From contig JAHEWK010000033.1 of NCBI GenBank assembly GCA_020740775.1, forward strand, positions 355,364 to 419,363: a DNA stretch of 64,000 nt, read 5' to 3'. Shown here piece after piece: positions 20,561-35,700 of the stretch. Position 1 is the stretch's first letter; each line of letters starts with the position of its first letter. The stretch comes from Ilyonectria destructans. Its lineage: Eukaryota > Ascomycota > Sordariomycetes > Hypocreales > Nectriaceae. A program made the position numbers and the translations under genes. The notes beneath the pieces were generated by a model. That model was not told the DNA's origin, did not search any database, and saw only the letters and a program-made list of their open reading frames with translations.

Positions 20561-23500
20561 AATAGAAAAAGAAAAAAGCAGCTTAAAACCCAAACTTAAG
20601 CCTTAGTAACTATAATATATATAATGAAAATACAGTAAATTTAAATATTAAGTTTCCTTATTGAGGAGTATAAAGCTCTATAATAGTTTAAATATATTAT
20701 AAGAAACTATATTAATAATTTATATACTATTAGAAAGAAAGAAACTAAAGCTATTTATAAAAACTATAAAGTCTTTAAGTATAAGCTTAAAAGCTTCTAT
20801 AGATTTTAAAATAAGAAATAAATAGCGGAATAATATATCTAGAAGCTTAAATAGAAGGAAGCTATATCTATATATACAGCTAAATATTATAACTTTATAT
20901 TATAACTTAACTGAAGAGAAAAAGCCTATATAGTAAGCTTCTACTAGAGATTAAAGTCTGAAGTTAAAAATACTATAGTCAGAAAGAAAAAACTTACTAT
21001 CTATAATAAGCTTATATAACTTACTGTAGAAATTAATAATTAGCAATTTAAATAATAATAAAAAAAGAAGGCTAAAAAGTCTAAAGGATTCTTTATACTC
21101 TATTAAAAAAATAAAAAGTTTAATACTAACTAAAGAAAGAAATAATAAGTAGATACCTTCTATAGAATAAACTTAAACTCTATAAATATTAAAATAGTTA
21201 AAAAGGACTACTTTAAGGTAATCTATTAGAATTATAGTAATACTGAGTATATATTCTATAATACTAAAAACTTAAGATTAATAACTAATTTAAGTCTATA
21301 TCTAAAGGTAAAAAAAAGGTAAAATAGATTAACTAATAGAAAGATAACTTCTAGATAGATAAATATATAATTATAATAGCCTATACTAAATATAATAATA
21401 TAGAAACCCAACTAGATAAAATAGGCCTTACTGTAAATATTAACCTTAAAAGTAAGAAAATACTTAGAAAAGAGAATTATAATTATAAATCTAACTGAAT
21501 AATAGAGAAAGAATATTAACTACCTCTTAAGGAAATCTAGAGGAATATAATATTTAATATCCACAATATATTAACCTTTTAGATTTCAGTTTTAATATCC
21601 TTAAGATAGAAAAAGAATAAAGTACCTTATAGAATAAGAAAAATCAGTATAATTAGAAAAAAAAAATTAAAAAAAAGAACTTTAAGTATATTCACTTTAT
21701 AGTAGAAGTTATAAATAATAATAATAATATTCTAAATAAACAACCTACCCTAAGAATACTACCAGTTATAGTAACCCTCTATAAAGATATAATAAAAATC
21801 TTACTTTAATAATAATAAGATAATAAGATTAGATATAAATTCTATATATAAAAGGAAGAAGAGCTAAATATTAATATAGATATAGAAGCTAGATAAGCTG
21901 AATAACTTAAGCTCCCCTTTATTAATAAGAATATTAGAATAATTACAGAAGAATACTTTAAATTTAATAACTCTAATAATAGTAATACCTCTAAGAATAA
22001 ATTAATACTCTAATATCTTAGGAAAGTTAAGCTGGAAACTAAAAATCCTAAATATACCTTTATAACTAATATAAAATATAATAGATAAAAATAAATATTT
22101 AACTATCTAGTAAAATAAATAGTAAATACAGTAGGAGGATAAGCTGTCTATATCTATATAATATAATAAAAAGATATCCCTAAGTTAAATTATTATTTAG
22201 AATTAGAAATTCTTAGTAATAAATTAAAATTACACTTTAAAAACTCTAGATATATCAGTATATTATAGTTATTATATACTTACTATATATATCTAGTATA
22301 TTACTTTAAGAAAATCTACTATAACTGCTACTCTATATAAACTGTTTTCTAGCTACTATAAAAATTCTATAATAGAATTAAGATAGGAGATTATAGAGTT
22401 ATTAAGTGTTAGAGGTTATAAAATAGTAGAATAAAGTAATATTATTATAAAAGGAATATATTAATAAAGAATATAAAGATAAGGGGTATATAAAGATAAG
22501 AGGTAGATAGTATAAAATAGTATAAGATAGTATATTAATAGTGTATATTATAGTGATAATAATATAGAATAAGTCTGAAATTACTCAGGGGGTTTTAGTC
22601 TTTTTATAGATAATTTGCTTAAAATCTGGCTATTATACTAAGATAATATATATACCACTAGAAAGCCTAAAATTCCAGCTTTTTTATGGTACTATATTTA
22701 TCCTTATAGATACTTTCCTTATTAAGTAATATTGATTTTAAATAGTGGATACTTTAAAATCAATTAATTTCAAAGCTCGAATAGATTAATAAGCTGATTC
22801 AGGCTGATTAGTTATACAGTATTAATATTGTTATTAATACGGTATTTTAGTATATAATTATAAGATTTTTATTAGAATTTTTAAGCTATATTTTAAAGCT
22901 TAAAGCTTAAAGCTTAATCTTATAAAGAAGTTATAAAGTTATATATTTATAGACTTTAATATTAAGTAGTTTAAAGAATAAGGAGTTATATAGCTTAAAT
23001 AATATAATAACTTCTACCCTAATAAATATATTAAAAAGAACTTAAAACTTAAAGACTATAAGATTGAGAAATACTATATATATAAAAAATAGAAAGTTTA
23101 GCTATAATATAGACTTCTAAAATATCCAGCTAATTATACTATAAACTGTTAAATAGAAAATACCTTAAGTATTTAAATTACTTATAAGAAATCTAGATAT
23201 AAATTTATAAGATAGATAAAAATAAATTTAACTTTAAAATATAAATAGAAGGAGAATTCTATAATAGGCTGTAGTATAAAGAAGTCTATAAATATATAAA
23301 AAATAATACTTACTATCTATAGAGAAGTAATAAATAAGTATAATAATAGAAGAAGATACCTTACTTCTATAAAAGGCTTTTAGTACAGTAAAAAACCACC
23401 CTAAAGAAGATATAATTATAGTAGAAGTCTATATTAAAGGAGTATAGATAATAGCACTAATAGACTGTAATACTGCTATAGACTATATCTAACTAGAGTT

Positions 23501-24224
23501 AATAAATAAATTAGAAATTCTATAGAGATATAAGAAAAAACTCTATAAAGTATTTAACTTAAAAGAAATACCTTTTAAGTATAATAATAAATAGATAATT
23601 TAAAAGGTTAATTACCTTAAGATACTTATAGAAGGCAGAAATAAAGATATTACTTTTAATATTATTAATATTAAGAATTATAATATAGTACTTAAATAAT
23701 TATAGTTATAAAGAAATAACTCTAATATTAACTAAAAGATAGATTAAATATACCTAAAAGGTATACCTCTTAAGATTATAGATAGTAGTAGATATAAATA
23801 GAGATCTTAAACTTTAATTAATAATAATAAAGCTATAAAGAAAGATATAATAGATACTTTCTTACTTCTAAAGGGAACTAAATATAAGTACTAAATTAAG
23901 AAAAAGTAATATCTTAAATAAACTATTATATTTCTATAAAAATAGTTTTAATAACTAAATAAAAATCTCTAAGAATAAAAGGAATAGAAAAAAGAGGATA
24001 ACTAACTTAAGAATATCCCTTTAAAATACTAAATCTACTAGAAACTCTTTATAGAAAAATTAGAAATAGATCTATTAAAGCTAGAAGAATAGAATTTAGA
24101 GATTATTCTTAAAGATAGAATTAACTTAAAATTCTTACTAATTTATAAACTTAATAATAATAAGCTAATAATACTAAAAGAATATATTTAAGAAATACTA
24201 AGAAAAGGCTATATCTAAATTTTA

Positions 24225-24620
24225 AAGTTTTTAGCTGGATATTCAGTTATATTTATACCTAAGAAAAATAGAAAGCTATACCTCTATATAGATTTTAAGT
24301 AACTTAATAATATTACTAAAAAAGACTAAACTCTATTATCTTTAATCTTTAAGCTATATAAAAGACTATATAGAGCTAAGATATTTATAGTACTTAATCT
24401 TAAAGAAGTTTATAATTTTATCTATATTAAGAAAGAATATAAGTAGAAGACTGTATTTAAAATTAAATTCAGACTATATAAATATCTAGTTATACCTTTT
24501 AGACTTACTAATATACCTATAGTATTTTAATAGATAATTAATTATATACTGTAAGAGTATCTTAATATCTTTATTATATACTATCTAGATAATATTCTTA
24601 TTTTCTTAGAGAATAAAGAA
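24225..24620 (+). pseudogene. Reverse transcriptase remnant of element A
   Basis: Read through the stops, the frame resembles the Gypsy RT core: a FVPKKN-type fingers motif, a KL-L-ID motif, an L(D/N)L-EAYN-like region and, at about 24580-24605, YLDNILIF in place of the catalytic Y-x-DD. The second Asp codon is AAT, a G-to-A change consistent with RIP. Nonfunctional. Confidence 0.75.
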
Positions 24621-25294
24621 GATTATAAATAATATATCTATATAATATTATAAAAGCTATAAGATATAAACTTATTAGTTAAACTAAAGAAGAGTAACTT
24701 CTATATTTAAAAAGTAAAATTCCTTAGGTATATAATATTCTATAATTAGATATAAATAGACCCTAAGAAGATTATAGCAGTTAAGAAATAGCCTATACTA
24801 ACTAACCTAATAGAAGTATAATTCTTTTTAAAATTTACTAATTATTACTAATAATTTATTAAAAACTTTAGTAAATATACTATCTTACTTATTAGACTTA
24901 TAAGAAAAAAAGTAGAATTTAATTTTAATAAAGAAACTAAATAAGCTTTTAAGATAATTTAAAATATTATTCTTATAGAATTAATATTAGCCTTATTTAA
25001 CCTAAAGAAAGAAATTAAATTGGAAATTAATACTTCTAACTTTACCTTAAGTAGCTAGATTAGCTAGAGAGATAAAAATAGGCTACTATACCCTATTATA
25101 TTTTACTTATATAAGATATATAATATAGAATTTAACTACTCTATCTATAATAAAGAATTTCTTACTATTATTAACTATTTTAAGGAATTTTAATACTATC
25201 TTTTAAAAAGTAACTATAAGATTAAAATCTATATAGACTATAAGAATATCTTATATTTTGCTATAATATACTTTATTAGTGGGAGATGCACTTA

Positions 25295-25642
25295 GTGCAG
25301 ATAGGGCCCGTAACAGTAAGAGTCTGAGATACCCTAGAGTTCGGGTTGGAAGGAGGTCCTGCAGCTAAGACCAGTAGAGGGATTCTAGTAAAATAAATAA
25401 GAAAGTACTTAATTAGATACTTCCAAACACAACGGGACTTAAAGAAATAAGAATGAAGGGATAAGAGCTGCTGTGACAGCTGTTCAAATGGCAAGGCAAC
25501 AATAAAGACTGTCCCGAAAAATTAGATTGAAGAAGGGAAAAAGCATGCCCTCCTTAGTAAAGGCTGAGTAGATCCTTTAAGTAGTATCTAGTCTTAGCAA
25601 GCTAGACTTACTGTTATTAAACTCCAGTGTGCCTATCAGCAC
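25295..25642. mobile_element. MITE-like insertion, 348 bp, not RIPped
   Basis: An island of normal composition inside the eroded pol region of element A. Ends are inverted: GTGCAGATAGG at the left and CCTATCAGCAC at the right (10 of 11 match), with a further shared AACAGTAAG about 10-25 bp inside each end. TA dinucleotides flank both sides (25293-25294 and 25643-25644), as for Tc1/mariner-type elements. No coding capacity; the 72-residue minus-strand frame inside is probably chance. Confidence 0.6.
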
Positions 25643-26539
25643 TATTATAATACTAACTTAGTAGATAATAACTTAAATATATAGAGTACTTATTAGAATT
25701 TAACTATACTATTATCTATATAAAAAATTCAGAAAATAAATAAGCTGATATAATTAGCTAATAGACTGACTTTAATATTAAAATAGTTAAAGCTAATAAA
25801 TAAATCTTCTTTTTTACCCCTAAAGAATATATATAGTAGAAATATCTAGGATATATATATATAAAATACAAATTAACCCCTAAATATTATAAATTACTAT
25901 AGACTAAAGAATATAGAGATTTTATTAATTAAGCTTAAAATAACTCTCTTTTAAAGATATCTATTACTAAAATAAATAGAAAATATAATATCCCAGTATA
26001 TTATTATAGAATTATTATAGAATACTACTATAAGAAAGAACTCTATAATAAGAATTAATATAGAATACTTATAGAGATATAGAAAATTTATAATTACTAC
26101 TAAAGGATAGAGAATTAATTAAATAGAGCTATAAAGAATTATAATAAATACTCTAACTGATAGACTCTTAGAGGTACTTACTATATAACTTATAATAATA
26201 AATTACTAAAGAAAATTAAGTAATATAATTAAGACTATAAGATAGATAGATTAATAGATAACTTTATTTTAATTTCTACTTTATAGATAGAACTATAAAA
26301 ACTGTAAGTTCTACTGAAATTATAAAAATAACTTATATAGAAGATATATTTATACCTACTATATAGATACTAAAAAGTTAATAAAACTCTTAAGAGAGTT
26401 AAGATAATATATATATTTTCTAGAATTAAGAAGGTTATATAAAGAGTTATTTAATAATATATATTTTATATGAAAATTAAGATATAATACTATAAGCTAT
26501 ATAGTGAATTATAGCTGCTATTAGTTATATAGTAACTTT

Positions 26540-27010
26540 AGTACTTAATTACTATAGATTTTATTATAAAACTACCTCTATTAGAAGATTCAGTAAATAG
26601 AGCCTTTTATAATAGTATTCTTATTATTATAGATAGATTTATAAAGTTTTCCTATTTTATACTATATAGAAAGGTAATAGATATAGAAGAATTTATCTAT
26701 ATATTTAATAGAAATATTATCAGTATATATAGATTACTAATAGAGATTCTAACTAATAGAAGGCCTCTATTTATATTTAAGTTCTAATAAGCCTTAATAG
26801 TATAGCTTAAATTTAACTACTAATTAACTATTATATTTTAAGCCTAAATAGATAGATAAATAGAAAGAATAAACTAAATTCTTAAGCAGTACTTATAGTA
26901 CTATATTAACTATAAATAAAATAACTAAGTTAAGAAGTTACTAATAGTGCAGCTAAGTTATAATACTGCTATATATAAGAGTATAAAATTTATATCTATA
27001 TTTATAAATT
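26540..27010 (+). pseudogene. Integrase core remnant of element A
   Basis: Degenerate frame with DFI-KLP, an IIIDRF-K motif, a TN-RPLFIF segment and a later Q-D-Q-ER-N-like stretch, the usual Gypsy integrase order, broken by many TAA/TAG. Confidence 0.65.
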
Positions 27011-28618
27011 TTAAATTTACCCCTAATATATATTACTAACTATAGAAAGAAACTATTAATTCTTATATAATTCTTACCTCTAGTAGGTTAGAAAACCTCT
27101 ATAAAGAAATAAAAACTGAATTTAAATTTATTAGAAACTAAATAAGAAAGTATTATAACTCTAAAAAAATAAAGAGACTATTCTTTTTAAAGGGAGATAT
27201 AGTCCTCTTAGCAATAAAAAATCTTTTAATAAATAAATTAAGTAAGAAATTTAACTATAAATTTATTAGATTCTATAAAATTCTAAAGAAAATATTAGAA
27301 AATAACTACAGATTAATCTTATCTTTAAAAGTTAAGATACACTCTATATTTTATATTTTATTATTAGAATCTATATAGAATACTATTATAGTTAATAACA
27401 GCTATAACTATAAATTAGAGGTAAAGTTACTAGAGGAATATAATATTAAAGAAATCTATAATATAAAGAAAATTAACAGTAAAATAATATACCTTATTAA
27501 ATAGAAAAACTATTCTAAAAGTAAAACCTTATAGCAGCTACTAGAAAACCTTAACTATATACAGTACTTACTAAAGGTATTTTATATATAATACCAGAGA
27601 ATAAAAAAGAGTTATTAAGGAAATTACTAAAACCTAAGGAATCCTATATACTAACCTCTAAATCGGCAGAATAATCCCAAAAGAAGCTGTTCAGTTTAGT
27701 AGCAGAAAGAGATAAAAATAACACCTAACTTATTAACTTACCCTAGGGGAGATATACAGAAGATTGTTGTATAAGTATCTTAGATAGTCAGCCTGAAGCT
27801 ACACCAGACTATATATATAAGGTCGGATAGATCTAAGGCTTATATCTCCTAATAGAGAAGTATCTTATTAAATAGAATCTTGAGTCAGTTATAGGAAATT
27901 CTGCTAGTAAGGCTTTAATAGGATTTATAGTAACCTAATATCTAGGGGATATTAAAGATAGAGGTTAAATAAAGAAGGTAGTAATAGTAAAAATAGACTT
28001 AAATAAATCTCTTAAAAATAAAGGTAATAATTTAATAGACTCCCTAGCTATCTTAAGTTCTTATAGCCTCTCTAACTTCTAAAAAGAAATCTCTAAAGAA
28101 GTAAAAAATCGATGTCTCTCTTTATACAGTCTTTAACCTTCCCTTTTAACCTTATTTAGACCTCTTTTAGGCATTCTTACTAGTGACTAACTAGCCTAAG
28201 CGTCCCTAATTGCCTGTTATACTGAATAAGTTACTTTCTTTATAGATATCTTATTTTACTCTGCCCTTTTTAACTTATCTATTAAGTTTAAACTATAATA
28301 AATTATATTCAGACTTTTAGTTTCTATACTATAGTGCTGGTAATAAAGATAAGTAATCTAAGTAAACTGTATATTTATTTTATTATAGATCTATAAAGAT
28401 TCAGCCTATAAGCAGATTAACTTCTTCTTAGCTTACTCTTCTTTAGTCTCTAAATAATACTTTTCAGTAATAACTTTTCAGACTGTAGAGAAAATTAGTA
28501 TAATATAATCTAATATTAAGAAAACTATATACTAGCAGCTACTAAAAGGCCTTAGCTATTATAAGAATAACTATACTGAATATATATACAGTAATAACCT
28601 AAGGATTTAGAGGATATT

Positions 28619-29003
28619 TATAATAATCAGTATACTATACTATACTTATAAATCTAAAGTAGGCTGATTCTAATTAGTAGTTTATATAATAGAAAATCAG
28701 ACAGATTAAGACTTAAATAAGTATATTATATTTAATAATAGTAAAGTTAAAAATACTTAATATAATTAAGTTATATTAATAGCTAAGGAGCTGCCTATAC
28801 TAAATATATACTTCTCAGATAACTATATACTAGGTAAACTGCTATATCCCCCAGAGGACTGCTATTAGTTTAAAATTACTATTATTAGTTCTAATAGGGT
28901 ATTAATTCTAATATAGGTCTATATATAATTAGTCCGTTTAAGAGTGAATCTATTATTCTGCTATAGATAACTATCTATTTATATTCTAGGCTGTAATATA
29001 ATA
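28619..29003 (-). repeat. 3' LTR of element B (minus orientation)
   Basis: Reverse-complement relative of the A LTR, about 385 bp, and aligns with 36858-37240. The purine tract (plus strand TCTCCCCTTT at 29004) adjoins its right side, showing that it is the 3' LTR of a minus-strand element. Confidence 0.75.
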
Positions 29004-30299
29004 TCTCCCCTTTAAGAGTCTTATCCTTAAGGCTATATAATTAGGCTTCTCCTAATATTCTTATTAGTTTGTTATTCTTTCTTTCTAAATATTCCTACTG
29101 TTATATTATACTAATAAATATATCTAACTATATATAGAAATCTTCTGTATATAAAACTCTAGAAGTAAATACTCTTTCTTATACTATTGCTATTACTAAG
29201 CTGCCCTTAGATATATCCTACAGTCGGTATTTTTATTGGGGTAAGAGTTATATCTTCTCTAAGGACTCTACTTAGTATAGTAAATATATCAGGCAGAAGA
29301 AATCTTATAACAGTTCTTAGGTAGTATTATCTTATAGGTAATTCTTTATTAGGGGTTGATTTATTTACTGGCCCCTTATATAGTATTTAGACTGATAGAT
29401 ACTAAAAAGAAGTTAGAGGCAGATAAAAAGGAGGCAGATAAAGATCTCCTGAAACTTTATAAGGAGTTAGCTTTCCTATAGGCTTATATAGCTATTATAG
29501 TAAGCTATCTGGCTTATTTATAAAAGACTTAAAATAAAGTAAAAGAAAAATATTCAGAGATAGTCTGTTATAGGTTGTAGGGTTTAAATAAGGAGGACGG
29601 CCTATTAGATACTCTAAATACCTAAGAGGGTTAGGTAGTATAAGAGCTATAGCTTTCTGAAGTCTTAAATAACTTTAACTAGTTATCTATAGATTTAGGG
29701 ATATTTTTAGGCTTTAATTTTTTTATTCTGGATTCTTTCTTACCTTCTGCTGCTATATATAAAACGCCTTCAGTAGATACTGTATATAGTTAAGGTTTTC
29801 TAGTAGTTACTATAAGGTTTTACTTTTAGGGTAGTTCTTCTATTTAATAAGGTATATTATTTTTTCCTTAATCTTTTTTATATTTTGGATTTCTTTAATA
29901 TAGTACTCCTTTAGTAACTCTATCTCTAATTTATAGTTATAACTGTTATTAACTATAATAGTATTCTATATTAATTCTAGCAGTAAGATATAGAATATAG
30001 AGTATATTTTAACTTTTAAAGATAAATTTAATCTGTAGTTATTTTTTAAGATCTTCTTTAGAATTTTATAGAGTCTAATAAATTTATAGTTAAGTTTCTT
30101 ATTTAGTCTATCTATTAAAAGATTTTTTATTACTAAAAGGACTATATCCCTCTTTAAGAAGGATAGTCTCTTTATTCTTTTAGGGTTATAGTACTTTTTT
30201 ATTTAGTTTCTAATAAATTTAAGTTTAGTTTTTATTTCTTTATAGAGGTTTTTTAATTTATTAAAGGTAAGAATTATATAGAGGTTAATAATTTCTTTC

Positions 30300-30800
30300 T
30301 GTAGTTAGTAATATATATTAGGGGTAAATTTAAAATTTATAAATATAAATATAAGTTTTATACTCTTATATATAGCAGTATTATAGCTTAGCTATACTAT
30401 TAGTAACTTCTTAATTTAGTTATTCTATTTATAATTAATATAGTACTATAGGTATTACTTAAGAATTTAGTTTATTCTTTCTATTTATCTATCTATTTAG
30501 GCTTGGAATATAGTAGTTAATTAGTAGTTAAGTTTAAGTTATACTATTAAAACTTATTAAAACTTAGATATAAATAGAGGTTCTCTATCAGTTAGAATCT
30601 CTATTAGTAATCTATATATATTAATAATATTCCAGTTAAATATATAGGCAAATTCTTCTATATCTATTACCTCTCTATATAGTATAAAATAGGAAAATTT
30701 TATAAATCTATCTATAATAATAAGAATGCTATTATAGAAGGCTTTAGTTACTAGGTCTTTTAATAAAGATAATTTTATAATAAAGTCTATAGTAATTAAA
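30300..30800 (-). pseudogene. Integrase remnant of element B
   Basis: Mirror of the A integrase block; the reverse complement contains the IIIDRF-K and TN-R-PLFI-like segments. Boundaries are approximate. Confidence 0.55.
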
Positions 30801-32344
30801 TACTATAGTTACTATATAACTAGTAGTAGCTATAATTTACTATATAGCTTATAGTATTATACCTTAATTTTTATATAAAGGTTATATTATTAGATAACCT
30901 TCTATATAACCTTTTTAATTTTAGAAAATATATATATTATCTTAACTCTTATAAGAGTTTTATTAACTTTTTAGTATCTATATAAAGGGTATAAGTATAT
31001 TTTTTATATAAATTATTCTTATAATTCTAATAGAACTTATAATTTTTATAGTTCTATCTATAAAGTAGAAATTAAGATAGAGTTAGCTATTAATCTCTCT
31101 ATCTTATAGCTTTAGTTATATTACTTAATTTTCTTTAGTAATTTATTATTATAGGTTATATAGTATATACCTCTAAGAGTTTATTACTTAGGGTATTTAT
31201 TATAGTATTTTATAGCTCTATTTAAATAGTTTTCTATTCTCTAGTAGAAGTTATAAATTTCCTATATTTCTATAAGTATTCTATATTAATTTCTATTATA
31301 GAGTTTTTTACTATAGTAGTATTCTGTAATAGTTCTATAATAATATACTGAGATATTATATTTTCTATTTATCTTACTAATTGGTATTTTCTTAAGGGGG
31401 TTATTCTATATCTAATTAATAAAATCTCTATATATTTCAGTCTATAGTAGCTTATAGTATATTGGAATTAATTTCTTATTTTTATATATATATTTTAGGT
31501 ATTTTTATTATATATATTCTTTAGGGGTAAAAAAGAAGATTTATTTATTAGCTTTAATTATTCTAATATTAAAATCAGCTTATTAACTAATTATATTAGC
31601 TTATCTATTTTCTAATTCTTTAATATAGATAATAGTATAATTAAACTTAAATAGATATTCTATATATCTAAGTTATTATCTATTAAGTTGCTATATTATA
31701 GTAAAGTATAAAATATTCTTATAGTTTGTATAGACTTTAATTTTATAGTTACTTCCTAAGAGGTAATATTAAAATTCCTTAAAGTAGTTAATAATTATAA
31801 GAAATTCTTTATTATAGATAGAGTAATTAAATTTAGTACTATATATCTTATATAAGTAAAATATAATAGGGTGTAGTAGTTTATTTTTATCTCTTTAGTT
31901 AATCTAGCTACTTAAGGTAAAATTAAAAGTATTTATTTTTAATTTAATTTCTTTTTTAGAGTTAAATAAGATAAAAACTAACTCTATAAGAATAATATTT
32001 TAAATTATCTTAAAAGCTTATTTAGCTTTCTTATTAAGATTAAATTCTACTTTTTTTCTTATAAGTCTAATAAGTAGAATAGTATATTTACTGAAGTCTT
32101 TAATAAATTATTAGTAATAATTAGTAAATTCTAAAAAGGATTATACTTCTATTAGATTAATTAGTATAGGCTAATTCTTAACTGCTATAATCTTCTTAGA
32201 GTCTATCTATATCTAATTATAGAATATTATATACCTAAGAAATTCTACTTTCTAAATATAGAAGTTGCTTTTTTCTAGTTTAATTAATAAGTTTATATTT
32301 TATAGCTTTTATAATACTATATAGATATATTACTTATAATTCTT

Positions 32345-32745
32345 TTTATTCTTTAAGAAAATAAGAATATCGTCCAGATAGTATATAATAAAAATATTAA
32401 GATATTCTTATAGTATATAATTAATTATATATTAAAATACTGTAGGTATATTAGTAAGTCTAAAAGATATAACTAGATATTTATATAGTTTGAATTTAGT
32501 TCTAAATACAGTCTTCTACTTATATCCTTTTTTAATATAAATAAAATTATAGACTTCTTTAAGATTAAATACTATAAATACCTTAGCTTTATACAGTCTA
32601 TCTTATAGCTTAAAGATTAGAGGTAATAGAATTTAGTCTTTCTTAATAATATTATTAAGTTGCCTAAAATCTATATAAAGATATAGCTTTTTATTTTTCT
32701 TAGGTATAAATATAATTAGATATTCAGCTAAAGACTTTAAGATTT
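32345..32745 (-). pseudogene. Reverse transcriptase remnant of element B
   Basis: On the minus strand YLDDILIF is still intact at about 32358-32390 (both catalytic Asp codons preserved), with FVPKKN-type fingers sequence near 32700. Stops occur elsewhere in the frame. Confidence 0.75.
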
Positions 32746-35700
32746 AAATATAGCCTTTTTATAATATTTCTTAGATATATTCTTTTAGTATTATTAGCTT
32801 ATTATTATTAAGTTTATAGATTAAGAAGAATTTTAAGTTAATTCTATCTTTAAGAATAATCTCTAAATTCTATTCTTTTAGTTTTAATAGATCTATTTTT
32901 AATTCTTCTATAAAAAGTTTCTAGTAAATTCAGTATTTTAGGGGGATATTCTTAAGTTAGTTATTCTTCTTTTTCTATTCTTTTTATTCTTAGAGATTCT
33001 TATTTAGTTATTAGAATTATTTTTATAGGAATATAATAGTTTATTTAAGGTATTACTTTTTTTCTATTTAGTGCTTATATTTTATTTTCTTTAGGGGTAA
33101 GAAAGTATCTATTATATCTTTCTTTATAACTTTATTATTATTAATTAAAGTTTGAAATCTCTATTTATATTTATTACTATCTGCAATTTTAGAAGGTATA
33201 CCTTTTAGGTATATTTAGTCTATCTTCTAATTAATATTGGAGTTATTTCTTTTTAGCTATAGTTATCTAAGTACTATATTATAGTTCTTAACTTTAATAA
33301 TATTGAAATTAATATTTTTATTTTTATTTTCTATAAGTACCTTAAGGTAATTAACCTCTTAGATTACCTATCTATTATTATAGCTAAAAGGTATACCCTT
33401 TAGATTAGATACTTTATAAGGTCTATTTTTATATCTCTATAGGATTTCTAACTTATTTACTAACTCTAGTTAGATATAGTTTATAGCAGTATTATAGTCT
33501 ACTAATACTATTATCTATACTTCTTTAATATAGATTTCTACTGTAATTATATTTTCTTTAGGGTGGTTTATTATACCTAAAGCTTTTTATAGAAGTGGGG
33601 TATCTTCTTCTATTATTATATTTATCTGTTACTTCTCTATAGACAGTAAGTATTATTTTTTATATATTTATAGATTTTTTTATATTATAGTTTATTATAG
33701 AGTTTTCCTTCTATTTAGATCTTAAAGTTAAATCTATCTTTATATATCTTATAAATCTATATATAGATTTCTTATATATATTCTATATACTTAAGATATA
33801 TCTTATTGCTGCAGTTTATAGTATAGTCAGCTGGATACTTAAGTAAGCTATATTATAACTGGACTTTCTCTTTTTTATATATATAATATTCCTCTATTAT
33901 ATAATTAGTAATTATAGAGTCTTTTTTAATATATTTATTGGGGTAGAAGTTATTAAGCTATTTAAGCTGGGCTACTTTTAATTCTTTAAACTACTTAATA
34001 ACTCTATAGTCTCTTATCTTAATTCTATTATAGAATTATTATAGTAGCTAGAGAATAATTTATATAGAATAGCAGTTATAGTAGATTTTCTTAAATTAAT
34101 ATACTAGATACTATAATATACTGATATATTTAGAGTTTTAGGGGTATAGTTTTAATTTATTACTAAAGACTTTTAATTTTAAGTAATAATTTAGCTTAAG
34201 GATATCTTTTTATTATATTATATAGATATAGACAGTTTATTCTTACTTTATATTTACTATTTATTTTACCAGATAGTTAAGTATTTATTCTTATCTTTTT
34301 TATTCTATATTAGTTATAAGGGTATATTTAGGGTTTTTAGTTTTCAGTTTAATTTCCTTAAGGTATTAGGATATTAATTTATTCTTAGAGGTATTACTAT
34401 TGTTAAAGTCTATAAATATATAACTTTATAACTTCTTTATAAGATTAAGCTTTAAGCTTTAAGCTTTAAAATATAGCTTAAAAATCCTATAAAAATTCTT
34501 ATAAGAAGATACTAAAATACAGTATTATTACTGATATTCATACTGTATGACTAATCAGCCCGAATCGGCTTATTAATCTATCCGCGCTTTGAAATCAGTT
34601 GATTTTAAAGTATACGCTATTTGGAATCAATATTACTCAATAACGAAAGTACCCATAAGGACAAATGCAGTACTATAAGAAAGCTGGAATTTTAGGCTTT
34701 CCAATGGTATATATATTGTCTTAATACAATAGCTGGATTTTAAGCAAATTGTCTATAAAAAGGCTGAGACTCTCTGGGTAATTCCAGAATTAATTTATAT
34801 TATCACTACATAATACACTATTAATACACTATCTTATACTATCTTATACTATCCACCTCTTATCTTTATATACCCCTTAACCTTATATCCTTTATTAGGA
34901 TATTTCTTTTATAATTATATTACTTTATTCCACTGCCTTATAACCTCCAACAACTATTATTAAAGTTATTAGATTTAGAGTATTTTTCTATATCTATTTT
35001 AATATCTTTATTAGTAAGAAAAAGCCTAAGTTATTTAGCTTATTTAGCTTCTATATCTATACTAATATTTAGCTCTTCTTCTTTTTATATATAAAACTTA
35101 TATCTAATTTTATTATTCTATTATTATTAAAGTAAGATTTTTATAGTATCTTTATAGAGGGTTACTATAACTGGTAGTATTTCTGGAGCAGATTATCTAT
35201 CCGGAATATTATTTTTCTTATTAATTACTTTTACTATAAAGTAGATATACTTAAAGACCTTTTTTTCTTTAGTTTTCTTATCTTTTCTAATTATATTGAT
35301 TTTTCTTATTCTATAAAATACTCTATTCTTTTTCTATCTTAAGAGTATTAGAATTAGTATTTAAAGTATTAAGATATTATTAATATTAGATATTATATCC
35401 TTTTAGATTTCCTTAAGAGGTAGTTAGTATTCTTTTTCTATTATTCAGTTGGATTTATAATTATAGTCTTTCTTTTTAAGTATTTTCTTACTCTTAAGGT
35501 TAATATTTATAGTAAGATCTATTTTATCTGGCTATATTTCTGTATTATTATAGTCTATATAGATTATTATAATTATATATTTATCTATTTAAGGGTCTTC
35601 TTTTTATTAGCTAATTTATTCTACTTTCTTTTTATCTTTAGGTATAAGTTAGAACTAATTATTAGTTTTAGATTTATAATATTTATAGAATATATATTTG

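Noticed and set aside
25276..25494. 72-residue minus-strand frame in element A
   Set aside because: It exists only because the MITE-like island is not AT-rich; starts in flanking Gypsy sequence and matches nothing known to me.
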